64,000 bases of DNA from Paenibacillus tundrae (GTDB lineage: Bacteria; Bacillota; Bacilli; Paenibacillales; Paenibacillaceae), in NCBI RefSeq assembly GCF_036884255.1, contig NZ_CP145605.1, positions 6,385,001-6,449,000 of the forward strand, in the 5' to 3' direction. Shown piece after piece: positions 50,784 through 60,151 of the stretch. The notes beneath the pieces are model-generated. The model did not search any database. It saw only the letters and a list, made by a program, of their open reading frames with translations, and had not been told where the DNA came from. Position 1 is the stretch's first letter; every line of letters starts with the position of its first letter. The position numbers and the translations under genes are program-made.

Positions 50784-51834
50784 TACATCCGTTTCGAATA
50801 ATACATCCGTTTCGAATAATAACCAAATACGAGCACATATGCCCAGGAACTTCATTCTGGTGTTGAGCATTTGCGTGATTCTGCTCGGTGCAACTCTAAT
50901 TGCCTCACTGGTCTTCGGCTCTCGACCAGTGAGGTTTCATGAGTTAATCGACGGATTATTTCATCCGGAAGTAGACTCCTATGGAGCTAATATTGTGCGC
51001 AAGCGGATTTCGCGAACAGTCTTCAGTTTATTATGTGGAGCAGCTCTCGGCATTTCAGGAGCACTGATGCAGTCTGTAACTCGGAACCCCCTTGCTGACC
51101 CGAGCATATTAGGCGTCAATACAGGCGCTTCCTTGTTTGTGGTTTGTGGGATTGCGTTCCTGAATATCAGCAGTGCTAATCAGTATATCTGGCTAGCGCT
51201 CGCCGGGGCTGCAATCACTGCTGTGTTCGTATTCGGTATTGGCTCCATGGGGCGTGGCGGAGCCACGCCCATTAAGCTTGTTTTAGCCGGAGCGGCCATC
51301 AGTGCCGCACTTTCCTCCCTCGTCACCGCCATTATGATTCCACGTTCATATGTCATGGATCAATTTAGGTTCTGGCAAGTCGGAAGCGTGGGTTCCGCTA
51401 CTTGGAGTGGAATCAGTACATTCATTCCGTTCCTCATTGTAGGTGTGATCATTGCATTGCTTACGGCTCCCGCACTCAATGCACTGGCGCTAGGCGACGA
51501 TGTTGCAACAGGACTCGGCGTTCGAACCGGAACGCTGCGCTTTATTGCCGCACTTGCAGGGGTTCTATTGTGCGGAGCAGCGACAGCCCTTGCGGGTCCA
51601 ATTGGCTTCATCGGCTTGTTATCTACACATGTCATTCGCCTGATTCTGGGGCCTGACTTACGATTTGTCATACCGATGTCGGCTGTTGCCGGAGCCATTA
51701 TTTTGACGATATCCGACGTTGGTGGCAGGCTCATCAGCAACCCTGGGGAGCTTGAGGTGGGTGTCGTTACAGCGTTTATTGGCGCTCCAATACTAATCAT
51801 CCTAGCGATGCGATCGAAAGTGCGATCCTTATGA
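50776..51834 (+). CDS. FecCD-family permease 1 of siderophore importer
   Basis: 352 residues from ATG 50776, overlapping the binding-protein stop. A start at ATG 50839 is the other choice. An N-terminal tail encoded by an 18-bp tandem repeat precedes about ten membrane helices. Family motifs are GAALGISGALMQSVTRNPLA, DPSILGVNTGASLFV, GLGVRTGTLRF and GPIGFIGLLSTHVIRLILGP. It forms a permease dimer with the next gene product, importing ferric siderophore. Confidence 0.92.
   Translation: MNNTSVSNNTSVSNNNQIRAHMPRNFILVLSICVILLGATLIASLVFGSRPVRFHELIDGLFHPEVDSYGANIVRKRISRTVFSLLCGAALGISGALMQSVTRNPLADPSILGVNTGASLFVVCGIAFLNISSANQYIWLALAGAAITAVFVFGIGSMGRGGATPIKLVLAGAAISAALSSLVTAIMIPRSYVMDQFRFWQVGSVGSATWSGISTFIPFLIVGVIIALLTAPALNALALGDDVATGLGVRTGTLRFIAALAGVLLCGAATALAGPIGFIGLLSTHVIRLILGPDLRFVIPMSAVAGAIILTISDVGGRLISNPGELEVGVVTAFIGAPILIILAMRSKVRSL
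50778..50820 (+). repeat. 18-bp tandem repeat at the permease 5' end
   Basis: GAATAATACATCCGTTTC occurs twice in perfect register (50778-50795, 50796-50813) and begins a third time. It encodes a repeated NNTSVS. The unit is a multiple of three, so copy-number change keeps the frame. Confidence 0.95.
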
Positions 51835-52862
51835 GAGATCAATCCATTGAATTTATTATGGCGGGCAGACGTCACAGGCGTCGCCGCTGGATACTCGTCA
51901 CTAGTCTTCTTGCTGCACTAGCCTGTGTGTTATGCTGTGCTATGCTTTTACTTGGGAACACCATTTATCCGGTAAAAGATGTTATCGCCTCCCTCTCAGG
52001 GGAGAAAATCAAAGGTGTTACGTTTGCCGTAAATACGATCCGTTTACCACGGATGCTAACAGGTCTCTTTGCCGGATTTGCATTCGGTATTGCAGGGCAT
52101 ACCTTTCAGACCATGCTACGCAATCCGCTAGCGAACCCTAATGTGATCGGCATAACGTCTGGTTCAAGTGCAGCGGCCGTTTTTTGCATCGTTGTGCTTC
52201 ATGCGAGTGGAGCAGTCGTTTCCTTAGCTTCTGTGCTTGCAGGTCTGGCTACTGTGCTATTCATATATGTACTCTCTAGAGGAAAAGTGTTCTCTATCGG
52301 ACGATTAATTCTAATCGGAATTGGAATCCAGGCGATGCTTGATGCGGTCATATCTTATCTACTACTAGTTAGCTCTGAAAAGGATATTCCTGCCGCGATT
52401 CGCTGGCTTACAGGTAGCCTCAACGGTTCTCAGATGAGTGCACTGCCGCCTCTGGTGATTACTGTACTCATCTGTTCACCGATTATCATTCTATTAGGTA
52501 AACATTTAAGCATCCTGGAGCTTGGTGAGCAGTCGGCTTTCTCACTCGGCGTGGATACAGACAGAACTAGGATCGCTCTGATCGTGGGTTCTGTTTGCAT
52601 GGTTGCTATTGCTACAGCAACTACAGGCCCGATCGCCTTTGTCTCCTTCCTTGCGGGACCAATCGCGAAGAGACTCGTTGGTGCGGGTGCGTTGAACAGC
52701 ATCCCGGCAGGTCTGGTTGGCATTAATCTCGTTCTAGGCGCAGATCTGATCGGGCAGTTTGCTTTTGAGTACAGATTCCCCGTAGGCGTCATTACCGGAT
52801 TACTCGGAGCACCGTATCTAATCTTCCTGTTAATCCGAATGAATCGAAAGGGGGAATTATAA
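51831..52862 (+). CDS. FecCD-family permease 2 of siderophore importer
   Basis: 343 residues, starting in a 4-base ATGA overlap with the first permease. About ten membrane helices, a basic N-terminus (GRRHRRRRW), and the family motifs GFAFGIAGHTFQTMLRNPLA, NPNVIGITSGSSAA and GPIAFVSFLAGPIAKRLVG. It pairs with permease 1 as a heterodimer. Its stop overlaps the ATPase start by one base. Confidence 0.92.
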   Translation: MRDQSIEFIMAGRRHRRRRWILVTSLLAALACVLCCAMLLLGNTIYPVKDVIASLSGEKIKGVTFAVNTIRLPRMLTGLFAGFAFGIAGHTFQTMLRNPLANPNVIGITSGSSAAAVFCIVVLHASGAVVSLASVLAGLATVLFIYVLSRGKVFSIGRLILIGIGIQAMLDAVISYLLLVSSEKDIPAAIRWLTGSLNGSQMSALPPLVITVLICSPIIILLGKHLSILELGEQSAFSLGVDTDRTRIALIVGSVCMVAIATATTGPIAFVSFLAGPIAKRLVGAGALNSIPAGLVGINLVLGADLIGQFAFEYRFPVGVITGLLGAPYLIFLLIRMNRKGEL

Positions 52863-53671
52863 TGAAACCGACACATGTGTTTGAAGCCAAGCAGCTTGTT
52901 GCTGGATATGACAATAAAACAATCATTCACGGCGTCGATCTGGTTATCCCGAGCAATAAAATAAGCGTGATTATCGGTTCCAATGGTTGTGGTAAATCAA
53001 CGCTCCTGAAAACGATGGCTCGGCTCATTAAGCCGACATCTGGCAGTATTACACTGGATGGCAAAGCCATCGGTAAGATTCCGCCCAAGCAAATGGCTCG
53101 TGTAATCGGTCTTCTCCCGCAGTCTCCCATTGTTCCAGAAGGTATTTCCGTAGCCGACCTCGTCGGTCGAGGTAGATTTCCACACCAATCCTTGTTTAGT
53201 GGTTGGTCGAAGAAGGATTACGAGGCGGTTGCCGAAGCAATGACTCTTATGAATATTACCGAGTTCGCCAATCATAACATCGACGAGCTCTCCGGCGGAC
53301 AACGTCAGCGTGTCTGGATCGCCATGGCATTAGCGCAACAGACCGACATTCTGTTTCTGGATGAACCGACGACGTTCTTGGATATTACCTATCAAGTGGA
53401 GATTCTGGACCTACTTACTGAACTAAATCGCACACACGGAACAACGATTGTTATGGTTCTTCATGACATCAACTTATCTGCACGTTATGCAGACTATATC
53501 TTTGCACTCCACACCGGAAAGCTTGTCGCTGAAGGCACACCTTCAGAGGTTATTACAAGCGGACAGGTCAAAGACATTTTTGGACTAGATTGCACGGTTA
53601 TTGAAGACCCCATCTCGGGATCTCCTCTCGTTGTACCGAAGGGGCGATATCACGTTCATGGTGCGCACTAG
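52862..53671 (+). CDS. ATPase of siderophore importer (FecE/FhuC type)
   Basis: 269 residues. Walker A IGSNGCGKSTLLKTM, Q-loop GLLPQSP, signature LSGGQRQRVWIAMA, Walker B DILFLDEPTTFLD, switch His in VMVLHDINLSARYAD. This is the FepC/FhuC subclass that works with FecCD permeases. It is the last gene of the Fur-regulated unit and ends before a strong terminator. Confidence 0.95.
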   Translation: MKPTHVFEAKQLVAGYDNKTIIHGVDLVIPSNKISVIIGSNGCGKSTLLKTMARLIKPTSGSITLDGKAIGKIPPKQMARVIGLLPQSPIVPEGISVADLVGRGRFPHQSLFSGWSKKDYEAVAEAMTLMNITEFANHNIDELSGGQRQRVWIAMALAQQTDILFLDEPTTFLDITYQVEILDLLTELNRTHGTTIVMVLHDINLSARYADYIFALHTGKLVAEGTPSEVITSGQVKDIFGLDCTVIEDPISGSPLVVPKGRYHVHGAH

Positions 53672-53745
53672 GCTGGATTTCGAACTAAAAATAAGAATGA
53701 AGAACTGAAATGGCTCCGAAGATGAGGCTATAAATTTTGTAAAAT

Positions 53746-53785
53746 AACCCCCTGTCTTCATAAGACAGGGGGTTCCTTCTCTTTT
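53746..53785. terminator. Strong bidirectional terminator
   Basis: A perfect 12-bp GC-rich stem, AACCCCCTGTCT (53746-53757) with 53763-53774, is followed by CCTTCTCTTTTT on the plus strand and TTATTTTAC on the minus strand. It separates the convergent siderophore and glycosyltransferase units. Confidence 0.88.
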
Positions 53786-53860
53786 TAATATATAGTTATA
53801 ATCTAGTTCAACTTCGTCTATTCACTTTGCTGCTTATGCTGATAGATCTTCATGACAGAT

Positions 53861-55714
53861 CTACGTTAACGTAAGAACAATCTGTTCTCCGGAATGGGTA
53901 ATTTTATAGATACCCTCCTGCATGTCGATTCCGTAATGCTTCTTCAGCAGATACTTGGCGTTGAGATCGGTCTCGACGACTACCAGATAATCATAGTTGC
54001 TCAGCAGGTTGTCCATGTTATCTTCATAGAACAACACGATGCCATCGACATGCGGTGCATACAAGAAGTATTTGCCGACATACTGCATGTAATAATTCGT
54101 AACTTGTTGATCCCGGTCAGAGCCGTAGAAGAGATACCTCTGCGTATCTTCTTGACCGCCTGCGTACCACCGATCACCTGTCACCGCATGGATTTTATAG
54201 GGAAGTGTCGTATCATAGCTATTCGCAATGGAGGCCATACCATTGTATTCCGACAACAAAATGGTGCCTGCAAGTGCCATACATGCGATGATTCCCTTTT
54301 GATAATGTCCCTTCGACTGAACCGATTTGAACGACTTGAAGTCCGGTACTTCACCGATCCGATAGTGAAACGAACGCTCAATGTCAACGGCAGCACAGAG
54401 TACTAACCCGCCCGCAAAGAGAACGACAATACTGGAAGCATAACGTTCAAATCCAGCCAATCTCACCGCTTCATCCACTGGCATGGAGAAGAGATAGAGC
54501 GCCAGTATCCCTGCATAGTACAGCAGCAACACTACATTCAGGGCAATCAGCACTTTCCACAGGTTCCACTTCTTCTTGAGGACCGTGTAAGCCACAATGG
54601 AAGCTGCAATCGCCACAAGCTGAAAGAGCACGATACCGATCACGGGTCTTGTCGTAATATCTATACTTGATTTCAAGAAGAGCGTCAGAATCTCCCACTT
54701 CTGCTCTGCCGTTTTGCCAGCTTTGAGCGCCGAACCTGCGCCCTCGAACTTGTTGTCTATCCCTTGAAACACCGTAGCCATACGCCAGCTCCAGCCGAAA
54801 TACGGCAACAATGCCCCAACAATTGTACCAACCACACCCAGACCGATTTTCCAGTTCGAGCGTTGCTTATTTCTAAGCCAGGTGTATACCAGAAAGATTA
54901 GACCAATTGCTGCAAAGATAATCCCTGTACTCTTAATCACCGTCAGCACACCCGCCAGCGGAAGAACAATGATGCATGCCCGCTTGAGGTCATGACGATA
55001 CTGATAGATCGCTGCCAGAATGGCAAGTGCATAGATCGGAAGCAGGAAATCCACCAGCAGATTGGTGATACGAATCGTCAGGTTGAAGAAGGACAGTGTC
55101 GATAAACCGAACCCCAGAAAGGCATACAGCAGGAATCTTTTCTTCTCTGACACCACACCAAACATCGCATAGAAACAAGAAAAGATCAGCAGCGCCTGTG
55201 CCAGCAACATCGTGGACTGGTTATGTCCCATGAACCGGCAGACGTAATAGATAAACGACGATGTCCCGAGCGGATAGTTTTTGAAATCGATCAGGTCAGA
55301 ATCCGGCGTCGGAAACGCATTGGTACTGAGCATCTGCTTCAACACTATCGCCCAGTGCGAGAAGTTATCGTAGTGTGTTAATTCATTTTGGAACAGAATC
55401 AGCAAAAAGATAAACGTTCCGCCTAGAAAGCTAAGCTGGAATAGCGAGAACATGAATTGCGGCTTTGCCCCGATTCGTACGGCTTGCGCCACCGTATCTC
55501 GGAACAGCAACAGACCGATAATCAGCACCACGATGCTACCTATAAACAGCTGACCTACCAAGCCAATCAAAAATACAATGCAAGCTATGGCGGAGAACAC
55601 AAAAATCGGGATAAACTCCCAGCGCAGTAAAAGTACCTTCCGAACAAACTGCATATAACCAACAAAGGAGATTATCAACAAAACTCCCATCACAAATTGA
55701 AGCAAACTGAGCAT
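53861..55714 (-). CDS. Multi-pass membrane protein, GT-C-like glycosyltransferase fold
   Basis: 617 residues with about 12-13 hydrophobic helices. An extracytoplasmic loop after the third or fourth helix reads LTHYDNFSHWAIVLKQML, with the D-N-F-S-H-W pattern seen in GT-C-type polyprenyl-sugar-dependent transferases. A C-terminal soluble part (~470-617) contains GDRWYAGGQEDTQRYLFYGS. The likely function is transfer of a lipid-linked sugar onto a surface polymer at the outer membrane face. It is the last gene of a three-gene unit, 11 bases after the cellulose-synthase-like gene. It starts at ATG 55714 after TAGGAGAG. The exact family is not certain. Confidence 0.7.
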   Translation of the reverse strand: MLSLLQFVMGVLLIISFVGYMQFVRKVLLLRWEFIPIFVFSAIACIVFLIGLVGQLFIGSIVVLIIGLLLFRDTVAQAVRIGAKPQFMFSLFQLSFLGGTFIFLLILFQNELTHYDNFSHWAIVLKQMLSTNAFPTPDSDLIDFKNYPLGTSSFIYYVCRFMGHNQSTMLLAQALLIFSCFYAMFGVVSEKKRFLLYAFLGFGLSTLSFFNLTIRITNLLVDFLLPIYALAILAAIYQYRHDLKRACIIVLPLAGVLTVIKSTGIIFAAIGLIFLVYTWLRNKQRSNWKIGLGVVGTIVGALLPYFGWSWRMATVFQGIDNKFEGAGSALKAGKTAEQKWEILTLFLKSSIDITTRPVIGIVLFQLVAIAASIVAYTVLKKKWNLWKVLIALNVVLLLYYAGILALYLFSMPVDEAVRLAGFERYASSIVVLFAGGLVLCAAVDIERSFHYRIGEVPDFKSFKSVQSKGHYQKGIIACMALAGTILLSEYNGMASIANSYDTTLPYKIHAVTGDRWYAGGQEDTQRYLFYGSDRDQQVTNYYMQYVGKYFLYAPHVDGIVLFYEDNMDNLLSNYDYLVVVETDLNAKYLLKKHYGIDMQEGIYKITHSGEQIVLTLT

Positions 55715-55725
55715 CTCTATCTCTC

Positions 55726-58017
55726 CTAACCCTCTCGGATGAAACTCTCGGATTGTGGGGGAGTCAAATCATTCAACAATTGATTAATAAGGCCGCGCTC
55801 CACGATATCATCGATATTCTCAACGGATAGAAGCACTTCACGATGATTGGCAGTTGTATTGCCAGTATGTTTAAGCATCACTTCAATATTGCTTTTGGTC
55901 ATAAACGTAACGATGGATCCAGCGGAAATATTGCCATGTAGACCCGTTGCCGAGAAGAAACGATAGTTGAAGCTGCGCAGAATACAGCCTGAATGATTCG
56001 TAAACGTGACCGGAAGTTCCATCGAAAGACGCGGCATTTTCCGCTGATCCGAACGCTGCTGAACAACCCGCTTTTTCACATTACGTAGCATATCGTCATA
56101 CGCCGTATCCCAGAGGTTCATCTGTTCAGGCAGCGAGTGTTTGCGATCATAAATAATCTGCATGTACTGGCGGTTGTCTGTCTCGTTAATCGGTTGTACC
56201 GTTGCCGAATAGCGCCAGCCCGCTCCATCCTGTTTCACATATACGATGACCGCATCAAGATTCGCCTCGTACCGCTCGCTTTTTACAACGAGAGAGATGG
56301 TCTCTTTTTCGGGCAAATAGATTGGATAGGGAACATAGAAGGCAATGCCTTGCTCGGATACGTCGACGGTCTTGGCCTCGTACTGCAAATTTCTCGCTTT
56401 GTAACGGATGGTTACATCCTCCTGTGCCCGAATACGTTCTGTCTCCCGATAAGCACGTCGGCCAATCATGAAGAATAAGGCATAGCATAGCGCAATCATG
56501 TTATGAACTAACCAGAAGATAATGATGCTACTGAAAAATAGGGCAATACCATACTTTCCGCTTGCATACCGGATGATGGCGGCAATGGATAACAGGAGTA
56601 GGAAAATATGCGGAAGCGCATATAACAGCGTGGACATCCACTTTCGACCATTAGACCTGCTTTTGTTCGTAACCTTGAACTTCTTCTCCCGAATCCCTAA
56701 CGTTTCAAGGATTACCGGCCATATGAGATAGGGCATAAATATCGTATCGATCACCTGACTCCAGCGTTGATTCCGTATGTTACTAGACAGGTAACGCATG
56801 GACAGACTATAGAAAAAATACGACGGGAGCCAGAATATTAGAATCTGCCAGAAGGTGGTATTGACGATCTGGAAATCGAATAACGCAAACAAAATCGGTG
56901 ACAAGATGAAAATTAATCGGTTAAAGAACGACCACCAGTATAAGAAACTGCTCACATAGGTCACTCTCGTCCAGAATGGAAGCTTCTCGGAAAAGGGAGC
57001 ACGGGTATTCTGCAAGCTCTGAATAATGCCCCTCGCCCAACGGATTCGCTGCTTAATCATGCTCGGAACCGTGGTTGTTGTCTGCCCCGCAGCCTGAACC
57101 TCTTGCGTCGCATAGGTGATATACCCTTCTTGCTGCAAGCGAATGCTTGTCTCGAAGTCCTCCGTGATCGTATTCAGTGGGAAACCACCGATATCGACCA
57201 TACCTTGTCTGGAAATAATCGTGTTACTTCCGGTATACGCTACGGCATTGGAAGCATTACGCAGAATGTTGACCTCTCGTGAGAAGAAATCCTGTTCATT
57301 CGGAATCCCTTGCTCCGCGTACAGATTGAATTGGAATAGATCTGGATTATAGAAGCTCTGTGGTGTCTGCACCAGTCCAAGCTTGAACTTCTCATCCATT
57401 TCATCCTCTCGGCGAAGACGCCACTCCTCCCCTTCTTTGATGAATGTAGAGAGTAGGAAGTAGGGAACGGTTTTCATTAGAAAAGTATGTTGTGGAATCA
57501 TATCCGCATCAAAGGTAGCAATGAGCGGAGATGTCGTTTTGCTTAGTGCATTATTCAAGTTACCGGACTTGGCGTCCTTATTGCCAGGAAAGCCTAAATA
57601 TCCGATACCAAATTGATTGGCAAGCTCCTCCACCTCAGGCCTTGCCCCATCATCACATAAATAGATATGAACCTTCTGCTTATCCGGATAGTCCATGAAT
57701 GTACAGGCATTCACCGTTTTATACAACAGATCGACCGGCTCATTATGGGTCGCAATAAATACGTCCACATGTGGATAGTACTCTGGCGGAACAATGGGGA
57801 AATCAAGCTGTGTACGCTTCTTTTGCATTTTTTGAAAGAACAATTCAAAGGTTGTAAGTACAGTTACTGTTTCCGCTACAATGAGCAGCATGCCGAAAAT
57901 AACATTTAGCACGCCCTCGCCCCACGGCAGTGTAAAGAACATACGCCATAGTAAGTAGATCGTCATTAAGATCATGGTGATGACAAAAAAGATGTTTTGC
58001 CGTTTCTCGTTTTGCAC
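55726..58017 (-). CDS. Cellulose-synthase-like processive glycosyltransferase with PilZ domain
   Basis: 763 residues from GTG 58017, one base inside the TAG of the gene before (TAGTG); AAGGAGG stands ~11 bases upstream. The frame to 58050 would contain that site. Two N-terminal helices, then a GT2 domain with all BcsA marks: DDG (~122), DAD (~170), TED (~285) and QRIRW (~323). A set of helices follows, then PilZ (~555-650) with RYKAR and DVSEQG, and a second PilZ-like region toward the C-terminus (RKMPRLSMELPVTF). It should polymerise and export a beta-glycan when c-di-GMP binds PilZ. No BcsB-like partner is present. Confidence 0.9.
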   Translation of the reverse strand: MQNEKRQNIFFVITMILMTIYLLWRMFFTLPWGEGVLNVIFGMLLIVAETVTVLTTFELFFQKMQKKRTQLDFPIVPPEYYPHVDVFIATHNEPVDLLYKTVNACTFMDYPDKQKVHIYLCDDGARPEVEELANQFGIGYLGFPGNKDAKSGNLNNALSKTTSPLIATFDADMIPQHTFLMKTVPYFLLSTFIKEGEEWRLRREDEMDEKFKLGLVQTPQSFYNPDLFQFNLYAEQGIPNEQDFFSREVNILRNASNAVAYTGSNTIISRQGMVDIGGFPLNTITEDFETSIRLQQEGYITYATQEVQAAGQTTTTVPSMIKQRIRWARGIIQSLQNTRAPFSEKLPFWTRVTYVSSFLYWWSFFNRLIFILSPILFALFDFQIVNTTFWQILIFWLPSYFFYSLSMRYLSSNIRNQRWSQVIDTIFMPYLIWPVILETLGIREKKFKVTNKSRSNGRKWMSTLLYALPHIFLLLLSIAAIIRYASGKYGIALFFSSIIIFWLVHNMIALCYALFFMIGRRAYRETERIRAQEDVTIRYKARNLQYEAKTVDVSEQGIAFYVPYPIYLPEKETISLVVKSERYEANLDAVIVYVKQDGAGWRYSATVQPINETDNRQYMQIIYDRKHSLPEQMNLWDTAYDDMLRNVKKRVVQQRSDQRKMPRLSMELPVTFTNHSGCILRSFNYRFFSATGLHGNISAGSIVTFMTKSNIEVMLKHTGNTTANHREVLLSVENIDDIVERGLINQLLNDLTPPQSESFIREG

Positions 58018-59114
58018 TACAACTGCTTCCTCCTTGCTGCAAATACCCATCTACGCTGCAACTGAAAGCTAAGCAGGAACAACAAGGCATCACAGACGAA
58101 TTTCGCTATCTTCTCATCTATGTAGAAAATAGTATGGAATACATATACACCTGTACTAGAAAGCAAAATTACTAATCCGCACAGCGATAAATACCGCCAT
58201 AGACTGCCTTGGCTGTCCTCTTTGCGAAATACAAAATGTCTATTCAATACATAATTAACCGCAATCGAAATAACTCTCGCAATGACTGTAGCTAGTAGAA
58301 TTCTTAAATAGTGTTGCTCCCCTAATACAGGCCTTAAGAAATCAATCAGGAACCAGGCAATACCTAAATCCACGACGGAACTGGCTACTGACGATGAAAT
58401 AAAGCGGAAAAAGTTAGAGAATAACACGCCCATCACCCGAGCGCTGTCCTGAACAGCTTTGAAATGTGTACCTGCATTACCATTCTCGTAGATGACCTGG
58501 ATTGGCATCGTATGAATGGGTATACCAGACTGAATGCAGGAAATTAACATCTGCAGCTCATATTCGAAGCGAGAGCCACGAACCTCCTGCATAAATGCAA
58601 GTAACCCGGGGCCGAAGGCGCGGAGCCCGGTCTGGGTATCTGACAGCTTCTTACCATATAACATTGCAAAAATGAACGAGGTCATCCGGTTGCCCAGCAA
58701 CGACTTCGGTGGGATTCCTCCCTCGCTGAAGTTCCTTACGCCAAGAACCAACGAATCAGGATGGCGCCTAGCCTCCACAGCCAAACGGTATACATCCTCT
58801 GCAGCATGCTGTCCATCCGAATCAGCCGTGACTACAAAGGCAGAGGGATCACAGTTGTGGCTAATGTATTGAAAACCAGTCTTCAGTGCATCACCTTTAC
58901 CTTGATTCTTCGAATGGCGAAGTAGGACACAACCGTTATCACGCAATTCCTCGAAGATTGACTGGTATGCTTCACCAGATCCATCATCCACAATAACAAT
59001 ATGAGTCAAGCCATATTCTCGCAATTGCTTCACATAGAGCGGAAGTCTCTCATCTGGCTCAAGCGATGGAATAAGGATGATCGTTTCGCCATGTTGTGCA
59101 CCTTTCATCATCCT
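58017..59114 (-). CDS. GT2 glycosyltransferase fused to GtrA-like membrane domain
   Basis: 365 residues from ATG 59114. The frame runs up to 59177, but a sigma-A-like promoter is located at 59168-59196, so a start there would precede the transcript. Residues ~1-215 are a dolichol-phosphate-mannose-synthase-like GT2 (IVIVDDGSGEAYQ, HSKNQGKGDALKTGF, VTADSDGQH). The last ~130 residues are four GtrA helices (RFISSSVASSVVDLGIAWF, VNYVLNRHFVF). It probably makes and helps flip polyprenyl-phosphate sugar for the partner GT-C enzyme. It is the first gene of the unit. Confidence 0.88.
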   Translation of the reverse strand, partial: RMMKGAQHGETIILIPSLEPDERLPLYVKQLREYGLTHIVIVDDGSGEAYQSIFEELRDNGCVLLRHSKNQGKGDALKTGFQYISHNCDPSAFVVTADSDGQHAAEDVYRLAVEARRHPDSLVLGVRNFSEGGIPPKSLLGNRMTSFIFAMLYGKKLSDTQTGLRAFGPGLLAFMQEVRGSRFEYELQMLISCIQSGIPIHTMPIQVIYENGNAGTHFKAVQDSARVMGVLFSNFFRFISSSVASSVVDLGIAWFLIDFLRPVLGEQHYLRILLATVIARVISIAVNYVLNRHFVFRKEDSQGSLWRYLSLCGLVILLSSTGVYVFHTIFYIDEKIAKFVCDALLFLLSFQLQRRWVFAARRKQL

Positions 59115-59167
59115 ACATAAGCTCCAATTCGACAAATTTTCACAAAATTCTTTCTTGGAATATTGAG

Positions 59168-59196
59168 AGTATAACACCGAAAAGGTTGGCAGTAAA
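59168..59196 (-). promoter_or_regulatory. Promoter of the glycosyltransferase operon
   Basis: On the minus strand -35 TTTACT (59191-59196), a 17-base spacer and -10 TATACT (59168-59173). Confidence 0.5.
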
Positions 59197-59340
59197 CGAA
59201 TAAACCGTAACCTTTTTGGTAAAAATTTTGGCTGAAATTACATATAAATATGACTCGTTTTTAAGACTGTTAGAAGAATGTAAACTGCCCATCATCTTAA
59301 CTATTATAGGGGTAAATTTCTTCTATTCTATTCATCGGCA

Positions 59341-59369
59341 AAAGCCCCTCCGAATTACAGAGGGGCTTT
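59341..59369. terminator. Terminator of the GNAT gene
   Basis: A perfect 10-bp stem AAAGCCCCTC/GAGGGGCTTT lies 11 bases from the GNAT stop, with short T tracts on both strands. Confidence 0.82.
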
Positions 59370-59379
59370 CTTACTAGAT

Positions 59380-59910
59380 TCAATCTGAACTTAGTTTGGA
59401 ATACATACGAATATCCTTAAACGTACCTTCTACTCTCTCATATTGCCGAAGTGTTCCTTCACAAGTGAATTTCAGTTTCTCCATAAGCTTGATCGAATTC
59501 ACATTATCCGGATCTACCTTAGCTTCGATGCGATTCATCTTCAAGATAGAGTATCCATGCTCTAACATGACACGGATTGATTCTGAGGCGAATCCTCTTC
59601 CCCAGTGTGATTGAGCGAGGTCATAACCAATCTCTGCTCTATAATGATCATAATCCAAGGAGTTAAAACCGCAGGAACCTATGATTTGATTTGAATTCTT
59701 TTCAATAATAGAAAAACGGATGGCTTTCTTGTCTCTCGATAGATCATCTAGTAGATGAATCATGGCCACTGCTTGTGCCTCGTCCGTGAACGGACTAATA
59801 TTCATAAACTTCGTGACAACCGGGTCAGACCAAATGTTGAACAAGCTGGGTGAATCCGACTCCTTCATCTTTCTCAAATGCAAACGTTCTGTGTGTAGCT
59901 CTGTAATCAA
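59380..59910 (-). CDS. RimJ/RimL-type GNAT acetyltransferase
   Basis: 176 residues, TTG start at 59910, seven bases after GGAGGT. The markers are the N-terminal LHTERLHLRKMKESD, the acetyl-CoA loop SHWGRGFASESIRVML and the ending NVNSIKLMEKLKFTCEGTLR. Such enzymes acetylate protein N-termini or small molecules; the target cannot be told. It is a single gene. Confidence 0.88.
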   Translation of the reverse strand: MITELHTERLHLRKMKESDSPSLFNIWSDPVVTKFMNISPFTDEAQAVAMIHLLDDLSRDKKAIRFSIIEKNSNQIIGSCGFNSLDYDHYRAEIGYDLAQSHWGRGFASESIRVMLEHGYSILKMNRIEAKVDPDNVNSIKLMEKLKFTCEGTLRQYERVEGTFKDIRMYSKLSSD

Positions 59911-60151
59911 TACTTATACCTCCATTATATTTAATAGTTAGGTTTAAAATATTGATATCTGCGCATAGTTCAGTCCCTTCATGTATAGACGTCATTTTCA
60001 TTATATAAGAGTTAATAGATTTTCGCCTACCTATCTCACGCATGCCATAATCCAACGAGACAAATCTAGACGAATGGTCACTTATGCCAGCCACTGGTTT
60101 GAATTAGAATGATCATAAAAGATAAAAGATCAAACAAAGGCTGTGATTCCA

